Shown here: in pieces, positions 17,940 through 28,234 of the stretch
Position numbering within the stretch: the first letter of the stretch is position 1
How the letters are laid out: every line of letters starts with the position of its first letter
Assembly: GCA_945910005.1 (NCBI GenBank)
Contig: OX246740.1
Location: 51,372,526-51,436,525 of the forward strand
Length of the DNA stretch: 64,000 nucleotides
Direction of reading: 5' to 3'
Source: Isoperla grammatica
Lineage: Eukaryota > Arthropoda > Insecta > Plecoptera > Perlodidae
The notes under the pieces: generated by a model
Seen by the model: the letters and a program-made list of their open reading frames with translations, nothing else
Database searches by the model: none
Told to the model about the DNA's origin: nothing
Position numbers and translations under genes: made by a program

Positions 17940-20900
17940 AGTTGTCCGATTACATAATCAATGCAACCAGTAGAATTCAGTGATGAGAGCGATGACGATG
18001 ACGATATTGATAACTTTATAAATAAAATGTACTATCCAAGTATAAATCCCACCCCGCGGAACAAGCCTATAACCTGCAACATAAACAACCTACACCAAGT
18101 ATTCTCCGGCAACAAAGAACCTAAAATATTCCATATGAACATTAGAGGAATAAACAAAAATTTTGACGAACTCATGACTCTAATTGAAGCAACAAAAACA
18201 ACATTTGACATGATTATTCTGACTGAAACCCAACTCTTACGCGCTACAAACCAGTACGATATTAGCGGTTACGAAACCTTTCACCAATTAAACAAAATAA
18301 CTACTCATGATGGCATAACAATCTTAATAAACAAAGCTAGCTTTGAATCTTACAAAATAGAAACTGTCAAGAGCTTAACTTCATCTAACAACTTACTTAT
18401 CGAACTTGCTACCGAAACAGACACGTATTCTATCTTAGCACTCTACAGATCACCAACAGGAAATACAAAATCTTTTATCGATGAAATAGGGCAGGTAATT
18501 GGAGAAATGAAGTGCAAATATAATATAGTGATTGGTGACACAAATATCAACATTGGAGAAAGCAAAATAAAAAACAAAGAATCAGCTGAATACCTAAACA
18601 TTATGTTGGCCAGCGGATATTTACCAGTCATTAATCAGCCAACAAGGATCACACAACACTCCAGTACGTGCATAGATCACATATTTATTAGATCGAAACA
18701 AGAAAACTACATTTCTGCTATACTCGAGACGCACATAACAGACCACTACCCAATCATGCTAGGCTGGACCCCCAACAATGCTTCCAATAATAAAACCAGT
18801 AATACCGGTAATAGCAATCCATCAAAGACCATACAACAAGTTAAGAAGAGGGTGAATCATAAAAAACTAATTAAATCCTTAAGTAGTGAAAATTGGAATA
18901 ATGTAATAAACCATGACAACGTAAACACAGCCACTAATAACTTTATACAAACCCTTAGCTCTCACATAATATCAGCGACAAGTCAGAAGGTGGAAACAAA
19001 TAAATTTAAAAAAATCAAGCCATGGATCACTGCCGGCCTAATTAAATCAATCAAAACAAGAGACAAACTTAGTAAACAATCCCTCAAACATCCAGAAAAC
19101 GTAGAAATAAAGAATAAGTATAAACAGTATCGTAATCATTTAGGCTACCTGTTAAAAGAAACAAAAAACCAATTTTATAAGAACCAAATATCAGAAGCAA
19201 AAAGCATAAGAAAAGTATGGAGTATTATAAATGACATAACCAATAAACCAAGCGGAAAGGCTAAAATCAAGCGAATTAACACTGATCATGGTGTGGTTCA
19301 AACTAAAGACGATCCAAATGCAGTAGCTAACACCTTTGTGGACTTTTTCACAGATATAGGCAAGCAAATGGCGGAGGAAATAACTTCCAAATCTGACCCC
19401 CAACAACGCGCAAATGCTACAAACAGTAGTAATAATATACAGATACAAAACACGATGTATTTAAATCCTGTAAGTGACACCGAAATTGTGAATTGTATCC
19501 AAGAATTAAAAAGTAATGCAGCACCTGGAATAGACCAAATTAGTGCTTCAACAATACAAGCAGTTGACATTTATATTATAAAGCCCCTAAAACATATTAT
19601 AAACTTAAGTTTTACTGCAGGTACCTTCCCAGACGCTTTCAAAAACGCGGTCATCGTACCGATATATAAAAAAGGAGATCCAATGTCGGTAAATAACTAT
19701 AGGCCAATATCACTTATTAGCAACCTTGCAAAAATAATGGAAAAATGCATCAAAAATAGATTGTACAATTTCCTTGAAACTCATAAAATATTATCTCCCA
19801 ACCAGTTTGGTTTCCGCAACCACATTGGCACGGAGGACGCAATTCTAAACCTAACAAGTGAAATAATAAAAATACTAGACAAGAACAAAAAAGCACTTGT
19901 AATATACTTAGACCTTGCAAAAGCATTTGACACGGTATCCCACCAAATTCTAATACAAAAACTTGAGCAATATGGAATAAGAGGACTAGCTCTTGACCTT
20001 ATTAAAAGCTATTTAGCAGGAAGGGAACAGTTTGTCCGTATTGATAACACTCTTAGTAAAGGTAGGAATATAGAATTTGGCGTGCCACAAGGCACAACTT
20101 TAGGACTACTACTCTTCCTCATCTACATAAATAACCTTTGTTGCTCGGAAATTAATGGAAAGATTGTCTGTTTTGCTGATGACACCGCTTTGATTTTTGA
20201 AGGATCCACATGGGAAGAAGTCCATGAAGTAGCCGAGAGAGAAATGAAACATATTAAATCAACCTTAGACATGAACCTACTCACCCTTAACGTAACTAAA
20301 ACAAATTATATGACATTTTCCCCACGCATTAACGACCAACCCAAGAACTTATACTTAAAGATTCATCAACAAACATGCACCCTAGACCGTTCTGACTGTG
20401 ACTGCCACACACTTACAAAGGTATACGAAGCAAAGTACCTAGGCGTTATAATAGACCAACATCTTAGATGGGACCGACATATTAACGAATTAACTAAAAA
20501 ACTCCGAAACTCCCTCTACAAATATTACTCGCTAAGAAATGTTCTCAGTTTCTCAACACTGCGCTCAGTCTACTTTGCATTCACACAATCACTGATACAA
20601 CACGGACTTACCAGCTGGGGGGGCGCTTGCCTTACACATCTAACACTACTTAACACTACACAAAAACATATACTAAAAATATTACTACACAAGCACTTTC
20701 TATACCCAACCCACCTAGTATTCCTTGAAGCAAAGGTTCTGTCAATAAGAAAATTATACATTAAATCTACTCTCACTTACGTCTATAAGAATTACATGAA
20801 ACATCCAACAATCCCTCACACAATACAAACACGTAACAAAACAAATAACAAACTTAATATACCCAGGGTCACCAAAGGATTTGCACAAAAACATTATCTA

Positions 20901-21455
20901 TATCTAGGACCCAAAATATTTAATCTGCTTCCAGCGGCAATCACCGAAAAAAAGTCAAAATCGACATTCACGAAAATGATAATCTTATGGTTGTCAGAAA
21001 AAACAATTCAAGAAATTGAAGACATTGTTACCCTACAACCTAGAAAGCATTAACAACCGCATTCATACTACATAATCATATTATTTTAATCCTCTTATAA
21101 GATAACATTCTTAATAATGGCTGAATATATAAATAATAAATACAGACACTTCCGGTAAAAAACAATAATAAACCGTCCCCAACATCGTCTCGTCATGAAA
21201 CCTCATCCTATTCGTAATCGTTACTAGATATAAAATATTATAATATAATAGTTTTATAGTTTACATTTAAGTTACCACTTAGTTATATAACTCACAGTAT
21301 TCAATAATCCGCACACCAGATATTTGTCTACGGACTCTCAAGACATAACTTCTGTCCGTAGATATTAATATCAATGTACAAATCGTCCAATAACCATTCT
21401 GTTATGTATCATGTGGAATTATTGAATAAAAATTGAATTGAATTGAAATTGAAAG
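17940..21455 (+). mobile_element. LINE of the CR1/Jockey group, apparently intact ORF2
   Basis: It encloses the 1030-codon endonuclease/reverse transcriptase frame, an approximately 400-bp AT-rich 3' UTR, AATAAA at about 21425 and a tail of TTGAA-type short repeats (21421-21455). The microsatellite-like tail rather than poly(A) fits CR1-like elements. No separate ORF1 is visible upstream, so the copy is either 5' truncated or of a one-ORF type; the left boundary given is only the start of the coding region. Target duplication not identified. Confidence 0.8.
17961..21053 (+). CDS. LINE endonuclease-reverse transcriptase polyprotein
   Basis: 1030 codons. An acidic N-terminus (SDESDDDDD) is followed by an apurinic-type endonuclease domain (about residues 55-270): FHMNIRGIN, MIILTETQL, LYRSP, VIGDTNIN, a CIDHIF segment and ITDHYPIML carry the expected Asn, Glu, Asp and His positions. 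The reverse transcriptase (about 510-800) has NYRPISLISNLAKIMEK, FGFR, YLDLAKAFDTVSH (about 648-660), the FADD box (738-741) and YLGVIIDQHLRWDRHI. The C-terminal SWGGA region resembles CR1-type proteins. The usual QG..LGPLLF motif reads QGTTLGLLLF, a Pro-to-Leu change that may reflect decay or variation. The protein nicks target DNA and copies its own RNA into it. An intact frame suggests a young copy. Confidence 0.93.
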   Translation: MQPVEFSDESDDDDDIDNFINKMYYPSINPTPRNKPITCNINNLHQVFSGNKEPKIFHMNIRGINKNFDELMTLIEATKTTFDMIILTETQLLRATNQYDISGYETFHQLNKITTHDGITILINKASFESYKIETVKSLTSSNNLLIELATETDTYSILALYRSPTGNTKSFIDEIGQVIGEMKCKYNIVIGDTNINIGESKIKNKESAEYLNIMLASGYLPVINQPTRITQHSSTCIDHIFIRSKQENYISAILETHITDHYPIMLGWTPNNASNNKTSNTGNSNPSKTIQQVKKRVNHKKLIKSLSSENWNNVINHDNVNTATNNFIQTLSSHIISATSQKVETNKFKKIKPWITAGLIKSIKTRDKLSKQSLKHPENVEIKNKYKQYRNHLGYLLKETKNQFYKNQISEAKSIRKVWSIINDITNKPSGKAKIKRINTDHGVVQTKDDPNAVANTFVDFFTDIGKQMAEEITSKSDPQQRANATNSSNNIQIQNTMYLNPVSDTEIVNCIQELKSNAAPGIDQISASTIQAVDIYIIKPLKHIINLSFTAGTFPDAFKNAVIVPIYKKGDPMSVNNYRPISLISNLAKIMEKCIKNRLYNFLETHKILSPNQFGFRNHIGTEDAILNLTSEIIKILDKNKKALVIYLDLAKAFDTVSHQILIQKLEQYGIRGLALDLIKSYLAGREQFVRIDNTLSKGRNIEFGVPQGTTLGLLLFLIYINNLCCSEINGKIVCFADDTALIFEGSTWEEVHEVAEREMKHIKSTLDMNLLTLNVTKTNYMTFSPRINDQPKNLYLKIHQQTCTLDRSDCDCHTLTKVYEAKYLGVIIDQHLRWDRHINELTKKLRNSLYKYYSLRNVLSFSTLRSVYFAFTQSLIQHGLTSWGGACLTHLTLLNTTQKHILKILLHKHFLYPTHLVFLEAKVLSIRKLYIKSTLTYVYKNYMKHPTIPHTIQTRNKTNNKLNIPRVTKGFAQKHYLYLGPKIFNLLPAAITEKKSKSTFTKMIILWLSEKTIQEIEDIVTLQPRKH

Positions 21456-23284
21456 TTAAAACTATTTTGTACCATTTGTGTACTACCGGTTGCCAGTAAC
21501 TTTTTAACTCTTCGGTTAAAATCTATGTATCTATGTATCTGATAAACTAATAGACAATATTATCTCCCCATGATTCGGTCGGGTGAGCTCCATATAATAT
21601 GATTTCCACCGCCTTGTCTCCCGCTAACGTGTTTGAGTAACGCACTGCCACCTATAGCTCCATCCATCACAACCGACCGTAAAGATTCAGTTAAATGGTC
21701 ACAATAATTCATCATTTCAGCGTGATTGACGGGTTCGGGCACAGTAATCAGTGCATATACAGGATTCCTATACTTTAGGCGTTGCTTGCACACTTTCCTA
21801 ATCCTAGGTATGAGTGGTTTAGTTCGAACAGGCCGACACACACATCGCGAGATATAATCTTGAAGGCGTTTTCTCCGAAACTCAATCTCCTATACGATGC
21901 TTCGACCATTAACTGATGCTACTTATTTATGTAAATTGGAATGGGATTAGCGGTTTTTGAAAGTAATACAACTCTTCAAAAATTATCTGCAAATCTTTCT
22001 TGAGGGATATGGCGGCTTGTTCGATCTCCATAGGCACAAACACTGAGGGAATGTTTAATGTCCAGGATTTGATGCCTGGCACAATGTCCACTTAGCTGTT
22101 TTCTAGATATTTTAAAATTTTGAGGTGACTCACATAAAAGCTAAGGATTAGAATTAGGAAAAGTTTCAACGAAGATAATGCCTTTTATGGAAACCGTATT
22201 ATGTTTATTATTGACTTTGGTAGTTGCTATTAAAATTATAATTAAATGATTCAGGTTTCGATTAAAAATGAACAATGTGTAACTTCAGTTGAAGGTTGAT
22301 CAACTCTGCAAGTCACAAGTACAAGCCATAAATATCTCATTGTTGTGCGAGTTTATGTTTTAATTTTGGACAATTCAACTTTCTTATGCCAGATTCTAAA
22401 TAATATGTAGAACACTAATAAATATAATTAGGAACAGCCACTCAGCCCATGACTAGTGCAAGGTCGTCATTACTTGACCACAGCAGTATTGCCAACTGTT
22501 AAGTGAGTCATCAATATTTTTAATATAACAGAGAAGAAAGTCCCCAAGTTAGTTTCCATTGCAACCAGAATTTTTATCCCTGGACAAGAACGACATATAG
22601 CCTACTGAAAATGTGGGGTTGCGTTTTGCATGCAAGCCGTATTATACCATGCATGTGATGGTGTAATTTCTACAAGTTAAGATTCTTATGCCCTAACCAG
22701 AAATCTAAAACCAAACTCTTGAGTCGGAAGCGGGAATACTTTCTGAAAAATAAAAAAACCATAAAAAAAGACTAAACAATGAATGTATAAATCATGAACT
22801 GGTACATTTTAAATGGCCCAATAAAGTTTACCATCGTTAATCTACATGGAAGCGAATTCAGAGCTTTAATGAAAAATAATTATAGAATAATTACAAACAA
22901 TTAGTTCCCGCTGTTAACTAACCAACGTATACATACCTTACAAACATAATATTTTATTATACGATATTATATGACCTAATCTTATCTTTTCCTATTCACT
23001 CATTTTTAATTTTACATTCGGTTTCATTCGTAGGTACTTGTTGAACCCTTTTTTAACAATTATAGTTATTATGGTGCGTGAATTTTTTCTTCTCGTATAT
23101 AAAAATGTAAACACAAAACAAGTAATAATAAATTATTATTGATATCTTAAAAGTGTTTTATTGTTTACCGGCTTCGATGCAAGCAAGATGGACATAGCCC
23201 AGTGTTGCTCGCAGGTAGGGTAAATCAAACGATGTTGACTATATTGTTATGATTTTGTCTGGTCATATTGGTAAATTGTCTATG
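21456..23284. other. AT-rich spacer
   Basis: No supported gene. A 93-codon minus-strand frame at 21560-21841 has a more protein-like composition than its neighbours, but I recognise no family and see no start or splice context. AATAAA near 23127 may mark an old transcript end. Confidence 0.4.
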
Positions 23285-23320
23285 TATATAAGCAGATACA
23301 GATGGTAAATGATCGTTAGT
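23285..23320 (+). promoter_or_regulatory. TATA box and initiator of an orphan gene
   Basis: TATATAAG at 23285-23292 and a TTAGT initiator at 23316-23320 (about 33 bases between TATA and the start-site A). A roughly 205-base 5' UTR leads to the short exon at 23526. Confidence 0.5.
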
Positions 23321-23525
23321 TTGAGTGTGACTGTTGGGAACGGGAGGTCGATTTTTAAAAACATTTGAGTCGTCAGATTCACCGGACTAATTTAATCAAA
23401 ACATCGGATATACATTCATAATTTTAAATAGAGCAAGTTAACATTTTACATGACGTTGGAAGTTTTTAACGAATGAGTTTTAAAAAAGGTGCAGAAGCAA
23501 GTGATTTTCAAGAGATCGTCCCAAG

Positions 23526-23537
23526 ATGAACGCGCTG
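23526..23537 (+). CDS. Orphan first coding exon MNAL
   Basis: ATGAACGCGCTG is followed by a strong donor GTGAGT at 23538, phase 0, exactly like the first exons at 28235, 45089 and 53655. I find no matching second exon before the assembly gap at 27633. It may belong to a gene whose body lies in or near the gap; the right edge of the gap reads EQPQPQLRYYNSGSNK in one frame. Alternatively it is an alternative first exon of the gene at 30965, since MNAL joined to GASCLVLGLLTTCNA also makes a signal peptide. Confidence 0.45.
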
Positions 23538-23929
23538 GTGAGTGAGTTACCTATCTGTGTTGGTTATACAAAACGTAAATATAAATATAATACATCGATG
23601 TGGATCTTATTCAACTTCAGTGAGAACTCAACTTTATAATAACTATTCAATATTATTAGTGTGACTGACGACTCTAAGAAATCAGATCTCAGCAAAGACA
23701 TTTTCTATCCCGTGTGGTTCCCATCAAAGCTTGACAACCACCATATTTCCCGTTCACGCAAGTATCAGTTGTTGAATGCAAGTGTATTTTAACTATAAAC
23801 CAAAGCGTGAGTTCTTTTGACCTTGAATCACTTCTCCAAGAGCGCAAATCACAAATCCCCAATGTTTCTTTCGTATCAAATCATCCAACACAATTGCAAC
23901 ACCGTATGGGAATAGACCTTTTTCAGAAT

Positions 23930-24075
23930 TCATCAAGGACCCTTAAATAGAGCTAATCACGGCCCTCCAGATCTTCAATGACAACAATGCACAACAGTGA
24001 AAAATGCTCCTCAACATAACTATCAAGGACCCTTAGATAGAGCGTATCAAGGCATAGATCAATTCTGAAAATCAT
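23930..24075 (+). repeat. Dispersed repeat family copy 2
   Basis: Contains GGACCCTTAAATAGAGCTAA, TCACGGCCCTCCAGATC, TTCAATGACAACAATGCAC and a second GGACCCTTAGATAGAGC module, matching 11293-11400 and 62090-62310. Confidence 0.6.
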
Positions 24076-27000
24076 CTATTACTTTCTTGTGTTTTACACT
24101 ACATAGGATACATATTAACTACAATCGGATTTCCATACGGGCAGCAATAATTAACTATTCACGATCTATCAAGATGCACATTAAGAAAGTGGCTACGACC
24201 GTCACTGCCTTATTAAAGGGGGGTCTACTTGCTCGGTGAATGCTTGGGAGGGGGGGCTTTTTTAACAACCAGCAAAAACCACACGTTATTCTACGTATAC
24301 ATCTCTAATTAAAACTTTCAATTTCTGCGACAATGGAGAAATAAACTAAACAACATTCATAAATACACTAATTAGTTTACTTATAGTTAGTAGGTACGCG
24401 TTTGAATGATCTAATTTAATTTCTTATTACACAATAGTATAATAAAGTACGTGAAGAGTAATTACATGCAATGCAACAGACTTCCCTTACATGATGTCCA
24501 GTTCAGTTCAAGTAGTACAGTATTATATAATCTGGTTTGTTTTGCATGTCATAATGTAAATATAGATGTTCGAAGCATGTCATTAAAAATGTAACCCAAA
24601 TGCAGTTTTATTTTTGTTAGTATTACGTGACATGTTCATCTGACTACACATGTCATAATATATACATATACAACTACATTATTTATAGGCTTAACTGATG
24701 AAATACATAGTTTTAAAGTGTTTATGTTGTATTAAACAAAATCTTGCGTGTAGGGATCAATAAAGAAATTTTAACCCGACCGTTCCACAGGTAAAACGAT
24801 TAAACTAATCGCTCCCAAATCAACGATTTCCATTGCGCTCAATTACATTTAAGTGTCTCAAACTGTATATTCGGTTGTTTCATTATTTCGTAAAGAAAAA
24901 ATCTTATTAAAATGTTGCGTTTGATGAATAACGAACGACACGGTAGATTTAACTTGGTGGCTTTTTGCCCATGATAGACAGCCGATTAAATCCAAAACGT
25001 TTGCCAATATTTTGTCGTGGGCAGTTTAACTGTTGTCGCCGATACTTCCTGCAGTTTGCGATACGACTCCTTGCTTGTGTAACATCGCGCGGTCCTTGAT
25101 CTCCAAGCGTGACAACGATCAATACTCGAAACTGAACCTTTCGTCAGAGTAGATGACATCAGGAGTGAACAACTATTTTATTAGTTTATTGCTGAGTAAA
25201 CCAACACTCTGCTCCCCCATATGATGTGACCTTGTGACCTTAGTGCGCGAGATGTGTGACTGTCTCGGGGGGGGGGGGGGATATAGATGTCGCAAAGACT
25301 GTTAATAAATAAGATAGATTATGTTAGTACTAACCATAACTATGGTACGAAACGTGGTGGTGCAGACAATGATATCTATAGCACTGCAACACTAGGGTGT
25401 TTAGCAATAGCTTATCCTACAAGACTGTTAGGGAGTACCATAACAATTGTCTATAAAGTATAAACATAAAGGAAAAAAGAAATGTAAGTGAATTTAAGTA
25501 AAGTGTTTATGAATTTATTGTAAGTGTAAGATTATAAGAAACAAATGTGCTGTATGTACAGTACCAACTATGCTAAATAAAGATTTACAAATTGAATCGG
25601 AAGAAAGGAACCTTGAGTACTTTTTAAAATGGTATATTGGCTCAGCGGAGTTCTGGATCAGGGCGGTATCAGGTTTGATTCACCAGAAAAACTGAACGAA
25701 TGTTTTTTGTAAGATGTCCTCATAGTCATTAAATGCTACGTACTACAATACTTGAGGTATCTTCAGAAGCAGCATTCAAGATCTTTGAAAAAAAGAAATA
25801 ACACAGCCCAAGATCGGTAAAACAGTTTATAGAACTGTTTTATCGATCTTGAGTACAGCCAACATCACTGCCCATACAATACACAGTCTACAACATATAC
25901 ATTGTTCGTTCTTGTTCATGAGGATTAAGGGGACACGAATTATGATGGAAATCATACCAAGGGTCCTTAAAAAAGCAAAAACATAAACGAAAACAACAAG
26001 TAAAAACGGGAGTATCTTTCTTAGATTCTTTTGAAAAAATAATCTGCGTACATTGATGGTTCTGTAAATAGCTCCGCCTTGCATACCTCACAGCAAGACG
26101 TGTATGACGGACGAGTATTGTACACTAGAGAAAGCCCGAATAGCGGCGAACAACTGATGTGTATTGGTACAACGTGTACATGTACACAACATCGTGTACA
26201 ATGTACACAGAGCAATCAAACATACACGGTCGTGTGGCCGCGGCATGGTCTGATTTATCGTTTCACTTTCCTCGCCTAAATTAATGCCCACTCTGCACAT
26301 TCGGACAGAAATATCGCCGGCCAGTGTAGCGAGCAGCCGGGTTCGAGGCTTTGCGGGGCGCTTTTAGCCGCGTCACGCTACGAAGAAACTGTGTCATTGT
26401 TGTTTTATTTGTGTTTCGATTTCATGTGAGAGACACGGTCCGTGGGTTCGAGTTCGGGGTCTCCCTTTCGTTGTGTTGGCCATGCCCACATGTCAGGTGG
26501 GCGGACGACGTTGAATGAAATATATTTGTGGCATGCGAAGTATTTTCCTTGCTCTGACTACTAACACACAATAAACGTATAAAAGTTTCAAATACACACA
26601 CACATCTATACACGAGTAATCTACAAAGCAATTGTTAGCATGATACACATAATATTGCTTATGTGTACTTAAACAGAATTTTTAAAGTGTTAAGTTAAGT
26701 GTAAAGTTTTCAAATTGCTCTTACATCGTGAGACTTTAAAGTTTCTTATAATCTTCAAAGAGGTATTCAGTAACACAATTTTGAAATGATGTAGGATATT
26801 TAGGGTATAGGGGTAGGGTATTTTCTAAAACAAATAATACGAAATTAATTGTGTTTGCATCAATTTAAGCAATTTCAATAACATATCAGTGTAAAATTGG
26901 ATTCAAACGTAACACATTTTGAATCCTTTTCTAAAAACATCTGTAGCTCTGGATATCAATTGAACGGATTGCCTGATATCCAATTCATAGGACAGGATTC

Positions 27001-27632
27001 AACGACTATGAGGTGACCAGAAAATAGGATCTAAGTCAATATCAGTATACTAACAATGAGCGTATAAGGTTATATTGTCAACTATACATAAGCCTTACAC
27101 CTTACGCCTTACACTCCATATTATACTTTATACGACTGATTGTAACAGATGACAGATACCGACACAATATCAAGTTTAACTTGCCAACTGAATGATTTTC
27201 TAACCTGTTGACAGCTCTAAATTACATACTCCACATAATCAATTAATTAATTATTTATAAATAAAGCTATTAAAGACATTGATGGTCGGAAGGAAGCAAC
27301 TGTGCGTATACGTTTAATGTATAATCGTTGTTCCTGATGGATACCTATGAGAGCGAGACGACGTCTCACATATTAAAAGTTGTAAATTATTTGCTCAACG
27401 AAGCGTTGGCCATGTTTGTATTTATATATTTGTAAAAGTGGAAAACACGACCTTGAGTTTTCCCCCATTATGTATGTAGTGTTTTATTGGAGCATCTCTG
27501 GAGGAAAGAGAAGATAGAATTATCGACAATGGCAGTAATAATAATAATAATTTTTCGTAGGAATACCCGTTATAGGGTGCACACCAGCTTTACCTGATGT
27601 GCCCCTCTTCAGATGACTAACTATAGGTTATT
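24076..27632. other. AT-rich spacer with small palindromes
   Basis: No supported gene. It holds a poly-G run at 25267-25280, a perfect-looking hairpin at 25809-25852 (GATCGGTAAAACAGTT/AACTGTTTTATCGATC), palindromic GTGTACATGTACAC near 26175, and a tRNA-like GGGTTCGAGTTC box at about 26444. Overlapping short frames around 25.8-26.6 kb on both strands are not protein-like. Confidence 0.45.
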
Positions 27633-27832
27633 NNNNNNNNNNNNNNNNNNNNNNNNNNNNNNNNNNNNNNNNNNNNNNNNNNNNNNNNNNNNNNNNNNNN
27701 NNNNNNNNNNNNNNNNNNNNNNNNNNNNNNNNNNNNNNNNNNNNNNNNNNNNNNNNNNNNNNNNNNNNNNNNNNNNNNNNNNNNNNNNNNNNNNNNNNNN
27801 NNNNNNNNNNNNNNNNNNNNNNNNNNNNNNNN
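27633..27832. other. Assembly gap of 200 N
   Basis: Exactly 200 N, a default-size scaffold gap, so the true distance is unknown. The right edge opens in a GC-richer stretch that reads EQPQPQLRYYNSGSNK in one frame, similar in composition to the secreted proteins of this window. A coding exon may therefore be missing. Confidence 0.95.
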
Positions 27833-28049
27833 AGGAACAACCACAACCACAGCTTCGCTATTACAACTCCGGTAGTAACAAACTGGCAGTAATATGTTGT
27901 TATGTGTTGTTTAATTGGACAAGCTCAACAGGTAGGCAGGCAAGTATTGTACTATTTGGAGCGTGATTGTCTGGGCTCGCGAGAAAGTAGATTACCCGAC
28001 TGTGTTTTCGTGATTACTCCGCATGGAATATTTAATAATGGGGGTGAAG

Positions 28050-28080
28050 TATAAAACAAAATGTCTGCATCAGTAACGCA
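28050..28080 (+). promoter_or_regulatory. TATA box and start region of the Gln/His-rich gene
   Basis: TATAAAA at 28050-28056 is followed by TCAGT at 28070-28074 and ATCAAGT shortly after. A 5' UTR of about 160 bases leads to the ATG at 28235. TATA-initiator spacing is short for the first candidate start, so the exact start is uncertain. Confidence 0.5.
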
Positions 28081-28234
28081 CCATTATCAAGTGAGCATTG
28101 AGTGAGTGAACATCGCATTGTGAACGATGAGAGTTGGGTGAACAAGAAGGGTTTTATTACTAGTGTGTGTGTTGTGTGTGTTTACATAGAAGATATAGTG
28201 TGAGTCAAGAGGGACGCCTGTGGATATTAACATC

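Noticed and set aside
21560..21841. 93-codon minus-strand frame
   Set aside because: Composition is somewhat protein-like, but no family, splice context or promoter is recognised; chance frame or old repeat is as likely.
25827..26300. Several overlapping frames on both strands
   Set aside because: Mutually exclusive short frames in AT-rich spacer around small palindromes; none shows codon bias like the supported genes.
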